64,000 nucleotides of DNA. Source: Nocardia anocheti. Its GTDB lineage: Bacteria > Actinomycetota > Actinomycetes > Mycobacteriales > Mycobacteriaceae. The translations under genes and the position numbers were made by a program. Where the stretch lies: positions 124,001-188,000 of the forward strand of contig NZ_JAQQFV010000008.1 in the NCBI RefSeq assembly GCF_029675105.1. The letters run 5' to 3'. Below, one piece after another: positions 32,112-40,491 of the stretch (position 1 is the first letter of the stretch; the number at the start of each line of letters is the position of its first letter). Under the pieces are notes generated by a model. That model had not been told where the DNA came from, searched no databases, and worked only from the letters and a program-made list of their open reading frames with translations.

Positions 32112-34160
32112 TTGGACACCGAACACGAGTACCGACCGGTCTATCAGACCAGTCTGGTCGATCCAGCCCACTTCTGGTCCGCCGCAGCTCAGGCCGTCGA
32201 GTGGGACGTGGCGCCGGAGCAGATCGTGGACGCGGCGGACAAGCGCTCGGCGCGCTGGTTCCCCGACGGCAGGCTCAACACCTGCGTGAACGCGCTGGAT
32301 CGGCACGTGCGGGCGGGCACCGTGGCCGAGGGCGGACACGCCGATCAGGCGGCCCTCATATATGTCTCCGCTATGACGGACACCACGACCGTCTATACCT
32401 ATGCCGAATTGCTCGACGAGGTCGCCCGATTCGCCGGGGCCATGCGTGATCTCGGTGTGGTGGCCGGTGACCGGGTCGTGATCTATCTGCCGATGGTGCC
32501 CGAGGCCGTGATCGCGATGCTGGCCTGCGCGCGCATCGGCGCGGTGCATTCGGTGGTGTTCGGCGGCTTCGCCGCGCCCGAACTGGCCGCCCGGATCGAC
32601 GACGCCGAGCCGGTCGTGGTGATCACCTCTTCCGGGGGCATCGAGCCGGGCCGCCGCGTCGACTACCCGCCGATCGTCATGCAGGCGCTGGACCTGACCA
32701 CGACCACCTCGGTGCGCACGGTCATCGTCAAGCAGCGGCCGCAGTTCGCCACCATCGAGTTCCCCGCTCCCCTGCCCGCCACCGACGTGCTGCCCGCCTC
32801 CGAGCAGACCGTGGCCGCGCGCTGGGTGGACTGGGACGCCACGGTGGCCAACACCGAGCCCGCCGAACCGGTGTCGGTCGCGGCGACCGATCCGCTCTAC
32901 ATCCTCTACACCTCCGGCACCACCGGGAAGCCCAAGGGCGTGGTGCGCGACAACGGCGGGCACGCGGTGGCGCTGTCCTGGTCGATGCGCAACATCTACG
33001 ACGTCGGCCCCGGTCAGGTGTTCTGGGCGGCCTCCGATGTGGGCTGGGTGGTCGGCCATTCCTACATCGTCTACGCGCCGCTGCTGGTGGGCGCCACCAC
33101 CGTGCTCTACGAGGGCAAACCGGTCGGCACCCCCGACGCGGGCGCCTTCTGGCGCATCGTCGACGAGCACGACGTGCGGGTGCTGTTCACCGCGCCCACC
33201 GCCCTGCGCGCCATCCGCCGCGCCGACCCCGAGGCCACCGTCGCCCACCGCTCGGATCTGTCCAAGCTGCGCGCGCTGTTCTGCGCGGGCGAACGCCTGG
33301 ACCCGGCCACCTTCGAATGGGCCACCGACACCCTGCTCGCCGGGCACCCCGACACCCCCGTGGTGGATCACTGGTGGCAGACCGAGACCGGCTGGCCGAT
33401 CTGCGCCGACCCGCTCGGCCTGCAGGAACTGCCGGTCAAGCCCGGGTCGGCCTGCGTGCCGGTGCCCGGCTACCGACTGCGGGTGCTCGACGCCAACGGC
33501 AACGCGGTGCCCGCCGGGGTCGAGGGCAACATCGTCATCGGGCTGCCGCTGCCGCCCGGCACGCTGACCGGTCTGTGGCGCGATCGCGACCGGTTCATCC
33601 GCTCCTACCTGGCCACCTTCCCCGGCCACTACCTCACCGGCGACTCCGGCTACTTCGACGAGGACGGCTATCTCTACGTCCTGGGCCGCAGCGACGACGT
33701 CATCAATATCGCGGGCCATCGCCTCTCGGCGGGCAGCATCGAGGCCGCGATCTCCGGGCACGAGGCCGTGGCCGAATGCGCGGTGATCGGCATGCCCGAC
33801 GAGCTCAAGGGCAGCCTGCCGCTGGCGTATGTGGTGCTCAAGCAGGGTGTCGAGATCGATCAGGAGCGGTTGCGCGCCGAGCTCGTGGAGCGGGTGCGCA
33901 CCCAGATCGGCGCCATCGCCAGTCTCTACGACGCGATCATCGTCTCCGGGCTGCCCAAGACCCGCTCGGGCAAGATCCTGCGCAAGACCATCCGCCAGCT
34001 CACCGCGGGCGAGCACGTCGAACCACCCGCGACCATCGAGGACCCGGCCGTGCTGACCGCGCTGTCGGACCGCATCCTGGCCAACCCGCCGCTGGGCATC
34101 CCGGCACCCGCGACACCGGCCCCCGACCGCGACGGCGACCAGGTCGCTCCCACCTCCTGA
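32112..34160 (+). CDS. prpE: Propionyl-CoA synthetase
   Basis: This 682-residue AMP-forming acyl-CoA synthetase activates propionate, and less well acetate, with ATP and CoA. The AMP-binding motif YTSGTTGKPKGVVRDNGG includes RDNGGHAVAL, typical of PrpE. The GDSGYFDEDGYLYVLGRSDD region and the C-terminal SGKILRKTI with its acetyl-regulated lysine are intact. The start is TTG 32112. It feeds the methylcitrate pathway, and two citrate synthase genes occur in this window. It is divergent from the conservon. Length is slightly above the family mean. Confidence 0.92.
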   Translation: MDTEHEYRPVYQTSLVDPAHFWSAAAQAVEWDVAPEQIVDAADKRSARWFPDGRLNTCVNALDRHVRAGTVAEGGHADQAALIYVSAMTDTTTVYTYAELLDEVARFAGAMRDLGVVAGDRVVIYLPMVPEAVIAMLACARIGAVHSVVFGGFAAPELAARIDDAEPVVVITSSGGIEPGRRVDYPPIVMQALDLTTTTSVRTVIVKQRPQFATIEFPAPLPATDVLPASEQTVAARWVDWDATVANTEPAEPVSVAATDPLYILYTSGTTGKPKGVVRDNGGHAVALSWSMRNIYDVGPGQVFWAASDVGWVVGHSYIVYAPLLVGATTVLYEGKPVGTPDAGAFWRIVDEHDVRVLFTAPTALRAIRRADPEATVAHRSDLSKLRALFCAGERLDPATFEWATDTLLAGHPDTPVVDHWWQTETGWPICADPLGLQELPVKPGSACVPVPGYRLRVLDANGNAVPAGVEGNIVIGLPLPPGTLTGLWRDRDRFIRSYLATFPGHYLTGDSGYFDEDGYLYVLGRSDDVINIAGHRLSAGSIEAAISGHEAVAECAVIGMPDELKGSLPLAYVVLKQGVEIDQERLRAELVERVRTQIGAIASLYDAIIVSGLPKTRSGKILRKTIRQLTAGEHVEPPATIEDPAVLTALSDRILANPPLGIPAPATPAPDRDGDQVAPTS

Positions 34161-34191
34161 AAGGCGCCCCCCAGCCGCTAATGTCACCCTC

Positions 34192-34896
34192 GTGACCGAA
34201 CGTGCCGCCGCCGCTGTCCTGGTCGTCGACGACGACGAGGACGTTCTCGCCTCCGTCGAACGTGGCCTGCGACTGTCCGGATTCCGGGTGCTGGTGGCCA
34301 GGGACGGTGCCGCGGCGCTGCGCGCGGTGGCCGAGCACGGCCCCGACGCGATCGTGCTCGACATGAACATGCCGGTACTCGACGGCGCGGGCGTGGTGAC
34401 GGCGCTGCGGGCCATGGGCAACGACGTGCCGATCTGCGTGCTCAGCGCCCGTTCCTCGGTGGACGACCGGATCGCCGGACTCGAGTCCGGCGCCGACGAC
34501 TACCTGGTGAAACCCTTCGAGCTGGCCGAGCTGGTGGCCCGGATCCGCGCGCTGCTGCGCCGCCGCACCGACACGCCGGAGCCGAGCGCGCCCGGTGCCA
34601 TCGCGGTGGGTCCGCTGCAGGTCGATGTGGCCGGGTATCGCGCCCTGCTGCACGGCCGGGAAATCGAGCTCACCAAACGCGAATTCGAATTGTTGTCGAC
34701 CCTGGCCAGGAATGCGGGTGTGGTGCTCACGCGCGAACGGCTGCTGGAATTGGTGTGGGGTTACGATTTCATAGCGGATACGAATGTCGTCGACGTGTTC
34801 GTCGGATACCTTCGACGCAAACTCGAAATAGATGACACGCCAAGGATTCTGCATACGATCCGCGGCGTCGGATTCGTGTTGCGGGAACCCAAATGA
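34192..34896 (+). CDS. prrA: Two-component response regulator PrrA (OmpR family)
   Basis: This 234-residue protein has an N-terminal receiver domain (Asp57 in VLDMNMPVLDG, lysine in LVKPF) and a C-terminal winged helix (LTKREFELLSTLARN, GVVLTRERLLE). It is preceded by prpE and overlaps prrB by four bases. Order and neighbours accD3 and echA6 match Rv0903c in M. tuberculosis, where PrrA controls early growth in macrophages and responds to nitrogen and oxygen changes. The start is GTG. Confidence 0.93.
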   Translation: MTERAAAAVLVVDDDEDVLASVERGLRLSGFRVLVARDGAAALRAVAEHGPDAIVLDMNMPVLDGAGVVTALRAMGNDVPICVLSARSSVDDRIAGLESGADDYLVKPFELAELVARIRALLRRRTDTPEPSAPGAIAVGPLQVDVAGYRALLHGREIELTKREFELLSTLARNAGVVLTRERLLELVWGYDFIADTNVVDVFVGYLRRKLEIDDTPRILHTIRGVGFVLREPK

Positions 34897-36260
34897 CTCA
34901 GGCACCGCCGAAACGCCGTCGGAGACAATCGTTTTCGCTGAGAACGAGAGTCGCTGGCGCGGCCGCGGCCGGTGCCGTCCTGATCGTCGGGATCGCGACT
35001 TTCGTCAGTTTCCAAGCGATCGAACGCAATAATGTCACCCAGACCGATCAGCAGCTCGAGATCGCCTCGCGCATCGTGCTGATCGAGCCGGTGCTGGCGA
35101 CCGGCTTCGTCAACCTGACCGGCCTGCAGAACACCATGGCGCTGACCGTGCGCGACGACGGCCGGGTCACCGCCTCCAGCTCCACCCAGCTACCGGCGCT
35201 GCCGCCCGGCTCGCAGACCGTCGAGGTGGACGACCAGCCCTACCGCGTGCTCACCACCACCGAGAACCAGCCCGAGGGCCGCACCGTCTCGCTGGCCATC
35301 CCCACCACCGAGTCGGCCAAGGCCACCGCCGACCAGCAGCGCTGGGTGCTCGCGGGCGCCGGTGTCGCGGTGGCCGCGGCGGCGGCGCTGGGCTGGCTGC
35401 TGGCGGGGCGCGCGGTCGGCCCGATCGTCACCCTCACCCGGCAGGTCTCGGCCCGCAGCGCCTTCCCCGATCCGGCGAATCCCGCCCAGCCGGTGGACGG
35501 TTCGGGCGTCGACGAGGCCGTGAAGCTGGCCGACGCGGTGAACACCATGCTGGCCCGCGTCGACCAGGCCCAGGCCGAGACCGCCGCCGCCCTGGAGACC
35601 GCGCGTGATTTCGCCGCCGTCTCCGCCCACGAACTGCGCACCCCGCTCACCGCCATCCGCACCGACCTCGAGGTCCTGCGCACCCTCGACCTCACCGATG
35701 CGCAGCGCCGCGAGATCCTCGACGACCTGGCCCGCAACGAGACCCGCGTGGAGACCACCCTCACCGCGCTGGAACGGCTCGCCCGCGGCGACCTCACCGC
35801 CGAGGCCGACCACGTGCCCACCGATGTCGCCGACCTGTGCGACCAGGCCGCCCACGACGCCATGCGACACAACCCCGGCCTCCAGGTGCGCATCGAGACC
35901 GACGCCGAACTGGTCACCCTCGGCCTGCCCGCCGGTCTGCGCCTGGCCATCGACAACGCGCTGACCAACTCGGTCAAGCACGGCGGCGCCACCCAGGCCG
36001 TGGTCTCCGCGCACCGCTACCCCGGCGACCACATCGTCATCGCCGTCGACGACAACGGCACCGGCGTGCCACCCCAGGAACGCGAGGCCGTCTTCGCCCG
36101 CTTCGCCCGTGGCACCAACGCCACCAAGGGCGGCTCCGGCCTCGGCCTGGCCCTGGTGGCCCAGCAGGCACAGCTGCACGGCGGGCACGCCTATTTCGCC
36201 GACAGCCCGCTCGGCGGTGCCCGGCTGGTCATCGACCTGCCGGTGCGCCGGGCCTACTGA
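34893..36260 (+). CDS. prrB: Two-component sensor histidine kinase PrrB
   Basis: This 455-residue kinase has two membrane helices (about 20-42 and 150-172) around a short extracytoplasmic sensor, then HAMP. The phosphoacceptor is His246 (SAHELRTPLTAIR). The ATPase shows the N-box DNALTNSVKHGG, G1 DDNGTGVPP and G2 GGSGLGLALV. It phosphorylates PrrA, encoded just upstream. The ATGA overlap ensures coupled translation. A hairpin follows the stop. Confidence 0.94.
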   Translation: MTQAPPKRRRRQSFSLRTRVAGAAAAGAVLIVGIATFVSFQAIERNNVTQTDQQLEIASRIVLIEPVLATGFVNLTGLQNTMALTVRDDGRVTASSSTQLPALPPGSQTVEVDDQPYRVLTTTENQPEGRTVSLAIPTTESAKATADQQRWVLAGAGVAVAAAAALGWLLAGRAVGPIVTLTRQVSARSAFPDPANPAQPVDGSGVDEAVKLADAVNTMLARVDQAQAETAAALETARDFAAVSAHELRTPLTAIRTDLEVLRTLDLTDAQRREILDDLARNETRVETTLTALERLARGDLTAEADHVPTDVADLCDQAAHDAMRHNPGLQVRIETDAELVTLGLPAGLRLAIDNALTNSVKHGGATQAVVSAHRYPGDHIVIAVDDNGTGVPPQEREAVFARFARGTNATKGGSGLGLALVAQQAQLHGGHAYFADSPLGGARLVIDLPVRRAY

Positions 36261-36267
36261 CGACGAG

Positions 36268-36296
36268 ACCCCCGCGCCCGAGGTGGGCGCGGGGGT
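36268..36296 (+). terminator. Hairpin terminator after prrB
   Basis: ACCCCCGCGCCC and GGGCGCGGGGGT form a perfect 12-bp stem with a 5-nt loop starting 8 bp after the prrB stop. It lies between convergent genes and may serve both strands. Confidence 0.7.
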
Positions 36297-36312
36297 CGGG
36301 TCGATCAGGGGA

Positions 36313-36969
36313 TCAGGGCAGGACCTGCGGCACCGACTCCGGGATCACCAGGCCGATGACCGCGCCGATCACGGCACCGGTCAGCGCGCTCGAGACCACC
36401 GAGGGCAGCGCGCAGACGAAGTAGCCGATGATGAACGCGGCCAGCGCGGGCAGGCACAGGATGGCCGAGGCGATCGCGCCGATGGCGGCACCCGCGGCCG
36501 CGGCGTTCTGCACCGGGTCGTGGTTGGCGGCGTTCGGGTCGGTGGCGATGTTCTTCAGCTCGGTGCTGGTGTCGGTGGACAGCTGCGGCGCCATCGACAG
36601 GGTCTTGCCGTCGGCGGAGACCACCGAGGCGACCGCGATCGCGTTGCCGGTGACGGTCTCGAACTTCAGCGGCAGCTGGCCGACCGTGGCGCCGGTGTCG
36701 GAGACCACGGTGACCGCGTCGGGGGTGAGCACGAAGCGGCCCGCGTCGACGGTGGCCGAGATGGTGCGCAGGTCCGGCGACACCGTGGTGGTGTAGCCGA
36801 CCCCGTCGGCAACGCCCTGGCTCGACAGCCCGGTGGCGATCTCGGCCTGGCGCTCGACGCTCACATCGGCGGCCGCGGTGCCCGCGGTGACCAGCGAGGT
36901 GGCCACGGCCAGCGGCAGCGCGGCCACGGCCACGCGGCGTGTCGCGCGAGTGATGGTGCGGTGGAACAT
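36313..36969 (-). CDS. Secreted glycine-zipper protein, paralogue A
   Basis: This 218-residue protein has a signal peptide (MFHRTITRATRRVAVAALPL, then AGTAAAD) and a beta-type domain of about 100 residues. The C-terminus is hydrophobic and Gly/Ala rich and ends in VPQVLP. It is clearly related to the 38446-39084 protein: both share SS-x-GV-x-DGVGY, VDAGRFV and NAAA-x-GA-x-IG. ATG 36969 was chosen because it begins the signal peptide after GGAGGGAGACACC. Function is unknown. It is divergent from the YhgE-like lipoprotein. Confidence 0.8.
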   Translation of the reverse strand: MFHRTITRATRRVAVAALPLAVATSLVTAGTAAADVSVERQAEIATGLSSQGVADGVGYTTTVSPDLRTISATVDAGRFVLTPDAVTVVSDTGATVGQLPLKFETVTGNAIAVASVVSADGKTLSMAPQLSTDTSTELKNIATDPNAANHDPVQNAAAAGAAIGAIASAILCLPALAAFIIGYFVCALPSVVSSALTGAVIGAVIGLVIPESVPQVLP

Positions 36970-37234
36970 GTTCGGTGTCTCCCTCCCGACGCCCCCAAGG
37001 ATTCCCCGAAACCCCCGGACGGATCGAAACGTTCTCGATGTCGATTGACTCGAGATTTGTACCTGACCGGAACCGATCTTGTAAGCCGTTGTGACACAAG
37101 GCATATCGGCGCGAGGAAGCGATGGCTGGCAAACAGCGGGTAATCGGACGGCGATCGTCACGGCGAGTCTTCCTCACCGAACTCTCAGACCTCTCCCAGA
37201 AGCCGCGACCATCCGGCCCGATACCGTCGCCACC
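36970..37234. other. Divergent intergenic region between secreted protein A and the lipoprotein
   Basis: These 265 bp probably hold both promoters. The 5' leader of the minus-strand gene (CTCCCTCCCGACGCCCCCAA on the + strand near 36980) closely resembles the leader of paralogue B at 39091, so the duplication covered the leader too. AT-rich stretches lie around 37020-37060. No gene is seen. Confidence 0.45.
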
Positions 37235-38395
37235 GTGATCGACAAACCCGCGCGCCTGCTCCCCCTCGCCCTCGCCGTCCTGCTCGCGGGCGGCGGCCTG
37301 GCCGCCTGCGCCGGGCAGGACTCCGCGCCCACCGGCATCGCCCTGGTGAACGCCGACACCGGCCCGACCGGGCAGCGCGTGGCCGAGGCCGTGCGAGACG
37401 CGGGTGGCTACGACTGGACGCTGGCGAAACCCGGCGAGGTCGACGCCGCCGACTACGCCGCCGTGATCACCCTGCCCGCCGACCTCACCGCCTCGATGGC
37501 GACCCTGGCCACCCCGGACCCCCAGCGCGCGAAGGTCACTGTGACCACCCGCGAAGGCGCCGACACCGGCACCGTGAACGGCGCGGTCGACGTGGTGACC
37601 CACCGCATCGGCGCCTCCGGTGTGGACGCGGCGCTGGCCGCGGTCTCCCAGGCCCGCAATCAGATGACCTCGGTGCAGTTCACCGCCCAGCTGCTCAACG
37701 CGGGCGTGAACGCGGCCGCGGCGGGCGCCGACCAGTTCAGCGGCGGCGCCGAGCAGATGCTGGGCTTCCTCGATTTCGCCAAGGAGGGCGCGGGCCAGCT
37801 CACCTCGGCCATCGCGCTGCTGAACCAGACCGTCGACGGCGCGGCCAAGCAGGCCACCCAGCTCGCCGACGCGTTGAGCGCGACCGGTGTCACCATCGCC
37901 GGGGTGCAGAGCAGCGCGGCCGCCATGGGGTCCGGGCTCGACCAGATCCTGCCGCCGCTGAAGAGCCTGCCGTTCGCGAACGATCCGCAGCTCGCCGCGA
38001 TCATCACCAAACTCGAAGCGCTGCAGACCGTCTCGAAGCAGGCGGGCACCCAGCTCGACGGCCTGAGCGAGCTCACCGGCGCGGCCGTGGACCCGAACAC
38101 CGAGCTGGGCACGCTGCTGCGCACGGTCGTCGAGCGGCTCAACGGCGCCCGCGACCAGCTCACGCAGGGCGCCGCGCTCGCCGAGGGCCTGCCCGCGCTC
38201 GCCGAACAGGGCGGCGCGCAGCTCGTCTCGGCCATGGAGCAGCTCACCAGCGGGGTGGGCGCGATGCAGAACATCGTCGGCAATCTCAACACCCAGACCG
38301 GCAAGGCCCTGGAAGCGCTGCCGCCGCGCGGGCAGGCCCAGCAGTCGGCGCTGGCGCTGGCGCTGACCGACCCGGTCGAGGTGGTGCGCGAATAG
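37235..38395 (+). CDS. Lipoprotein resembling the extracellular domain of YhgE/Pip proteins
   Basis: This 386-residue protein has a lipobox (GGGLAAC) ending the signal peptide, so it should be anchored outside the cell. IALVNADTGPTG near the N-terminus, DYAAVITLPADLTASM near 85, and the long helical part (DQFSGGAEQMLGFLD, LTSAIALLNQTV) resemble the extracellular region of YhgE/Pip membrane proteins. Those also carry C-terminal membrane helices, which are absent here. This is therefore a free, lipid-anchored version. GTG 37235 gives the signal peptide. Both flanking genes encode secreted glycine-zipper paralogues, suggesting a surface complex; that is inference. Confidence 0.78.
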   Translation: MIDKPARLLPLALAVLLAGGGLAACAGQDSAPTGIALVNADTGPTGQRVAEAVRDAGGYDWTLAKPGEVDAADYAAVITLPADLTASMATLATPDPQRAKVTVTTREGADTGTVNGAVDVVTHRIGASGVDAALAAVSQARNQMTSVQFTAQLLNAGVNAAAAGADQFSGGAEQMLGFLDFAKEGAGQLTSAIALLNQTVDGAAKQATQLADALSATGVTIAGVQSSAAAMGSGLDQILPPLKSLPFANDPQLAAIITKLEALQTVSKQAGTQLDGLSELTGAAVDPNTELGTLLRTVVERLNGARDQLTQGAALAEGLPALAEQGGAQLVSAMEQLTSGVGAMQNIVGNLNTQTGKALEALPPRGQAQQSALALALTDPVEVVRE

Positions 38396-38400
38396 CGCGA

Positions 38401-38428
38401 CGGCCCACACCGGAATGGGTGTGGGCCG
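38401..38428 (+). terminator. Hairpin terminator between lipoprotein and paralogue B
   Basis: CGGCCCACACC and GGTGTGGGCCG form a perfect 11-bp stem with a 6-nt loop, 5 bp after the lipoprotein stop. It may stop transcripts from both sides. Confidence 0.7.
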
Positions 38429-38445
38429 CTCACGAACTCAGCGGA

Positions 38446-39084
38446 TCAGGGCAGCACCTGCGGGATGATGTCGGGCGCGACCACACCGACCACCGCGCCG
38501 ATCAGCGCGCCCACCAGGGCGTTCGGCAGCCCGACCAGGCCGACACACGGCAGGTACAGGATCATCGTGGTGATCATCGGAATGCACACGACGGCAGCGG
38601 CGATCACACCGATGCCCGCGCCGACGGCGGCGGCATTCTGCACCGGATCGGGGAACTGGGCGGTGGGTGAGGTGGCGATGTCCTTCAGTTCGGTCGCCGC
38701 CGCCGGGGTGATCCGCGGGGTGACGGTGAGACCGCGCCCGTCGGCGGCGATCTCGGTGGCCAGCGCGATGACCTCGCCACCGACCGTGCGGAACTCGGCG
38801 GGGATGTCCCCGATCCGCTCCCCCGCCGCCGATTCCAGGACGACACCGTCCTCGGTCGCGACGAACCGCCCGGCATCGACCGAGGCGGAGACCGTCTTCA
38901 GGTCCGGCGCCACCGTGCTGCGGTAACCGACGCCGTCGGTCACGCCCACACTGGACAATCCTTCGGCGTAGCGAGTCTGCTGATCGACCTCGGCCGAGCC
39001 GGTGCCCGCGCCCACCAGACTCACCGCCACCGCGATCGGCAGCGCCGCGGCGAGTACGTGTCGAGCACCCTTGCGATGGAACAT
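38446..39084 (-). CDS. Secreted glycine-zipper protein, paralogue B
   Basis: This 212-residue protein has a signal peptide (FHRKGARHVLAAALPIAVAV), a beta-type domain and a C-terminal hydrophobic Gly-rich region (NALVGALIGAVVGVVAPDII) ending in IPQVLP. It is closely related to the protein at 36313; identical pieces include GVGY, VDAGRFV and PQVLP. ATG 39084 follows a GGGAGGGAG leader similar to that of paralogue A. It may anchor in the outer membrane layer. The convergent lipoprotein lies between the two paralogues. Confidence 0.8.
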   Translation of the reverse strand: MFHRKGARHVLAAALPIAVAVSLVGAGTGSAEVDQQTRYAEGLSSVGVTDGVGYRSTVAPDLKTVSASVDAGRFVATEDGVVLESAAGERIGDIPAEFRTVGGEVIALATEIAADGRGLTVTPRITPAAATELKDIATSPTAQFPDPVQNAAAVGAGIGVIAAAVVCIPMITTMILYLPCVGLVGLPNALVGALIGAVVGVVAPDIIPQVLP

Positions 39085-39331
39085 GATCGAGAAACTCCCT
39101 CCCGAAACCCCCGAAGAAAGCCCCGAACCCCGGGCGAATCGATCAGCGCACTGTCATGGACACTCGCATTACTAGCCCACCCGCCGACTGATAGCAAATC
39201 GACACAACCGGTCACAGACAACCTGCCTGCGGCCTCGCTCCGCGGCGGCGTCGACCCCGCTACCCGCCCCGCCATCACCCGAACCCGAAAGCCCTTGTCG
39301 GCTAAGGTGATCGGCGAGAGGGGGGAGCATC

Positions 39332-39994
39332 ATGACAGGCCCTGACAATCCACCTCCCGGCCAGTGGCAACCCGCGCCACCACCGGGATACGCACCGCCG
39401 CCCGCACCCAACCCCGCACCGTTCCCGGCGCAAGGGAACTGGCAGCCGCAGGCAATGCCCTCGGCTCCGCGCAAGGTGTGGCCCGCTGCCCTGGGCGCCG
39501 GACTCGGCGGCATGGTGCTGGCGGGCGGCATCGTCGCCGGAGTCGCCGCCGCGCTCTGGCCCGACCCGCCCGCGCCCGACCCCGCGGCGGCCGCCCTGGC
39601 CCAGACCACGGCGGACCGCGAAGCCGCCCGCCTGGCCAGTTGCGAATACGCGCGCACCGTCTCGACCTACGACCACACCGACCTCGACGACTACTTCGCC
39701 CAGTCCGCCGCGGGTGCCACCGACCCGTACCGGACGGAGTTCGACAACGCGTCCCAGGCGCTGCGTCAGGCGATGGAGGCCGCGCAGGTGAGTTCCCGGG
39801 TGGAGGACCTGAACTGCTTCTACAAGTCCGGCGAGGGCGAGGAGATCGTCATCGTCGACATCATGTCCCAGTTCCGCCGCTCCAGCACCCAGCCGCTCGA
39901 GGAGAAGCAGACCTTCGTCATCGAGATGACCATGCGCAAGGTCGGCGACCGCTGGCTGTGCGGCAAGATGAACTCGCCGATGCTGAAGAAGTAG
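39332..39994 (+). CDS. Proline-rich single-pass membrane protein
   Basis: This 220-residue protein starts with about 45 residues rich in Pro, Ala and Gln (GQWQPAPPPGYAPPPAPNPA), then one membrane helix (about 52-72). An extracytoplasmic domain of about 140 residues follows, with Cys near residues 99, 169 and 210. The domain order resembles Mce-associated and DUF4878-type actinobacterial proteins. ATG 39332 is preceded by GGGGGGAG. It is transcribed alone and ends at a strong hairpin. Confidence 0.72.
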   Translation: MTGPDNPPPGQWQPAPPPGYAPPPAPNPAPFPAQGNWQPQAMPSAPRKVWPAALGAGLGGMVLAGGIVAGVAAALWPDPPAPDPAAAALAQTTADREAARLASCEYARTVSTYDHTDLDDYFAQSAAGATDPYRTEFDNASQALRQAMEAAQVSSRVEDLNCFYKSGEGEEIVIVDIMSQFRRSSTQPLEEKQTFVIEMTMRKVGDRWLCGKMNSPMLKK

Positions 39995-40005
39995 CAGCGG
40001 AAACG

Positions 40006-40042
40006 ACCGCGGCCCGCCTTCCTGGGGAAGGCGGGCCGCGGT
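40006..40042. terminator. Strong hairpin terminator between convergent genes
   Basis: ACCGCGGCCCGCCTT and AAGGCGGGCCGCGGT form a perfect 15-bp stem around CCTGGGG. It lies 12 bp after the proline-rich membrane protein's stop and 12 bp from the FKBP stop, so it can stop transcription from both sides. Confidence 0.8.
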
Positions 40043-40053
40043 GCGGTTTCAGA

Positions 40054-40413
40054 TCAGTCGGCCTTGAGCAGGTCGATCACGAAGACCAGGGTTCGACCGG
40101 AGAGCTGGTGCCCCGAACCGGCCGGGCCGTAGGCCAGCTCCGGCGGGATGGTCAGCTGACGACGACCGCCGACCTTCATGCCGGGGATGCCGTCCTGCCA
40201 GCCCTGGATCAGGCCGCGCAGCGGGAAGACGATCGACTCGCCACGGTCCCAGGAGGAGTCGAACTGCTCGCCGGTCTCGAAGTCGACGCCCACGTAGTGC
40301 ACCTCCACGGTGCCACCGGGCACCGCCTCGGCGCCTTCGCCCTCGACGAGGTCCTTGATCACGAGCTCGGTGGGCGCGGGGCCCTCCTGGAATTCGATCT
40401 CCGGCTTGGTCAT
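40054..40413 (-). CDS. FKBP-type peptidyl-prolyl cis-trans isomerase
   Basis: This 119-residue single-domain FKBP shows VHYVGVDFETGEQFDSSWDR, the FPL-RGLIQGWQDG active-site loop with Trp, and the AYGPAGSG segment. It accelerates folding at proline bonds in the cytoplasm; no signal peptide is visible. It lies downstream of gltA2 in the same direction with 78 bp between them. Key aromatic pocket residues are present, so activity is expected. Confidence 0.93.
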   Translation of the reverse strand: MTKPEIEFQEGPAPTELVIKDLVEGEGAEAVPGGTVEVHYVGVDFETGEQFDSSWDRGESIVFPLRGLIQGWQDGIPGMKVGGRRQLTIPPELAYGPAGSGHQLSGRTLVFVIDLLKAD

Positions 40414-40491
40414 GTGCGCTATCCCCTTCGATAGGGCTCGATCCCCGCTCGTACGGGGAACACGGTAGTCGTCAGTGGCAGTGCTCGCCGG

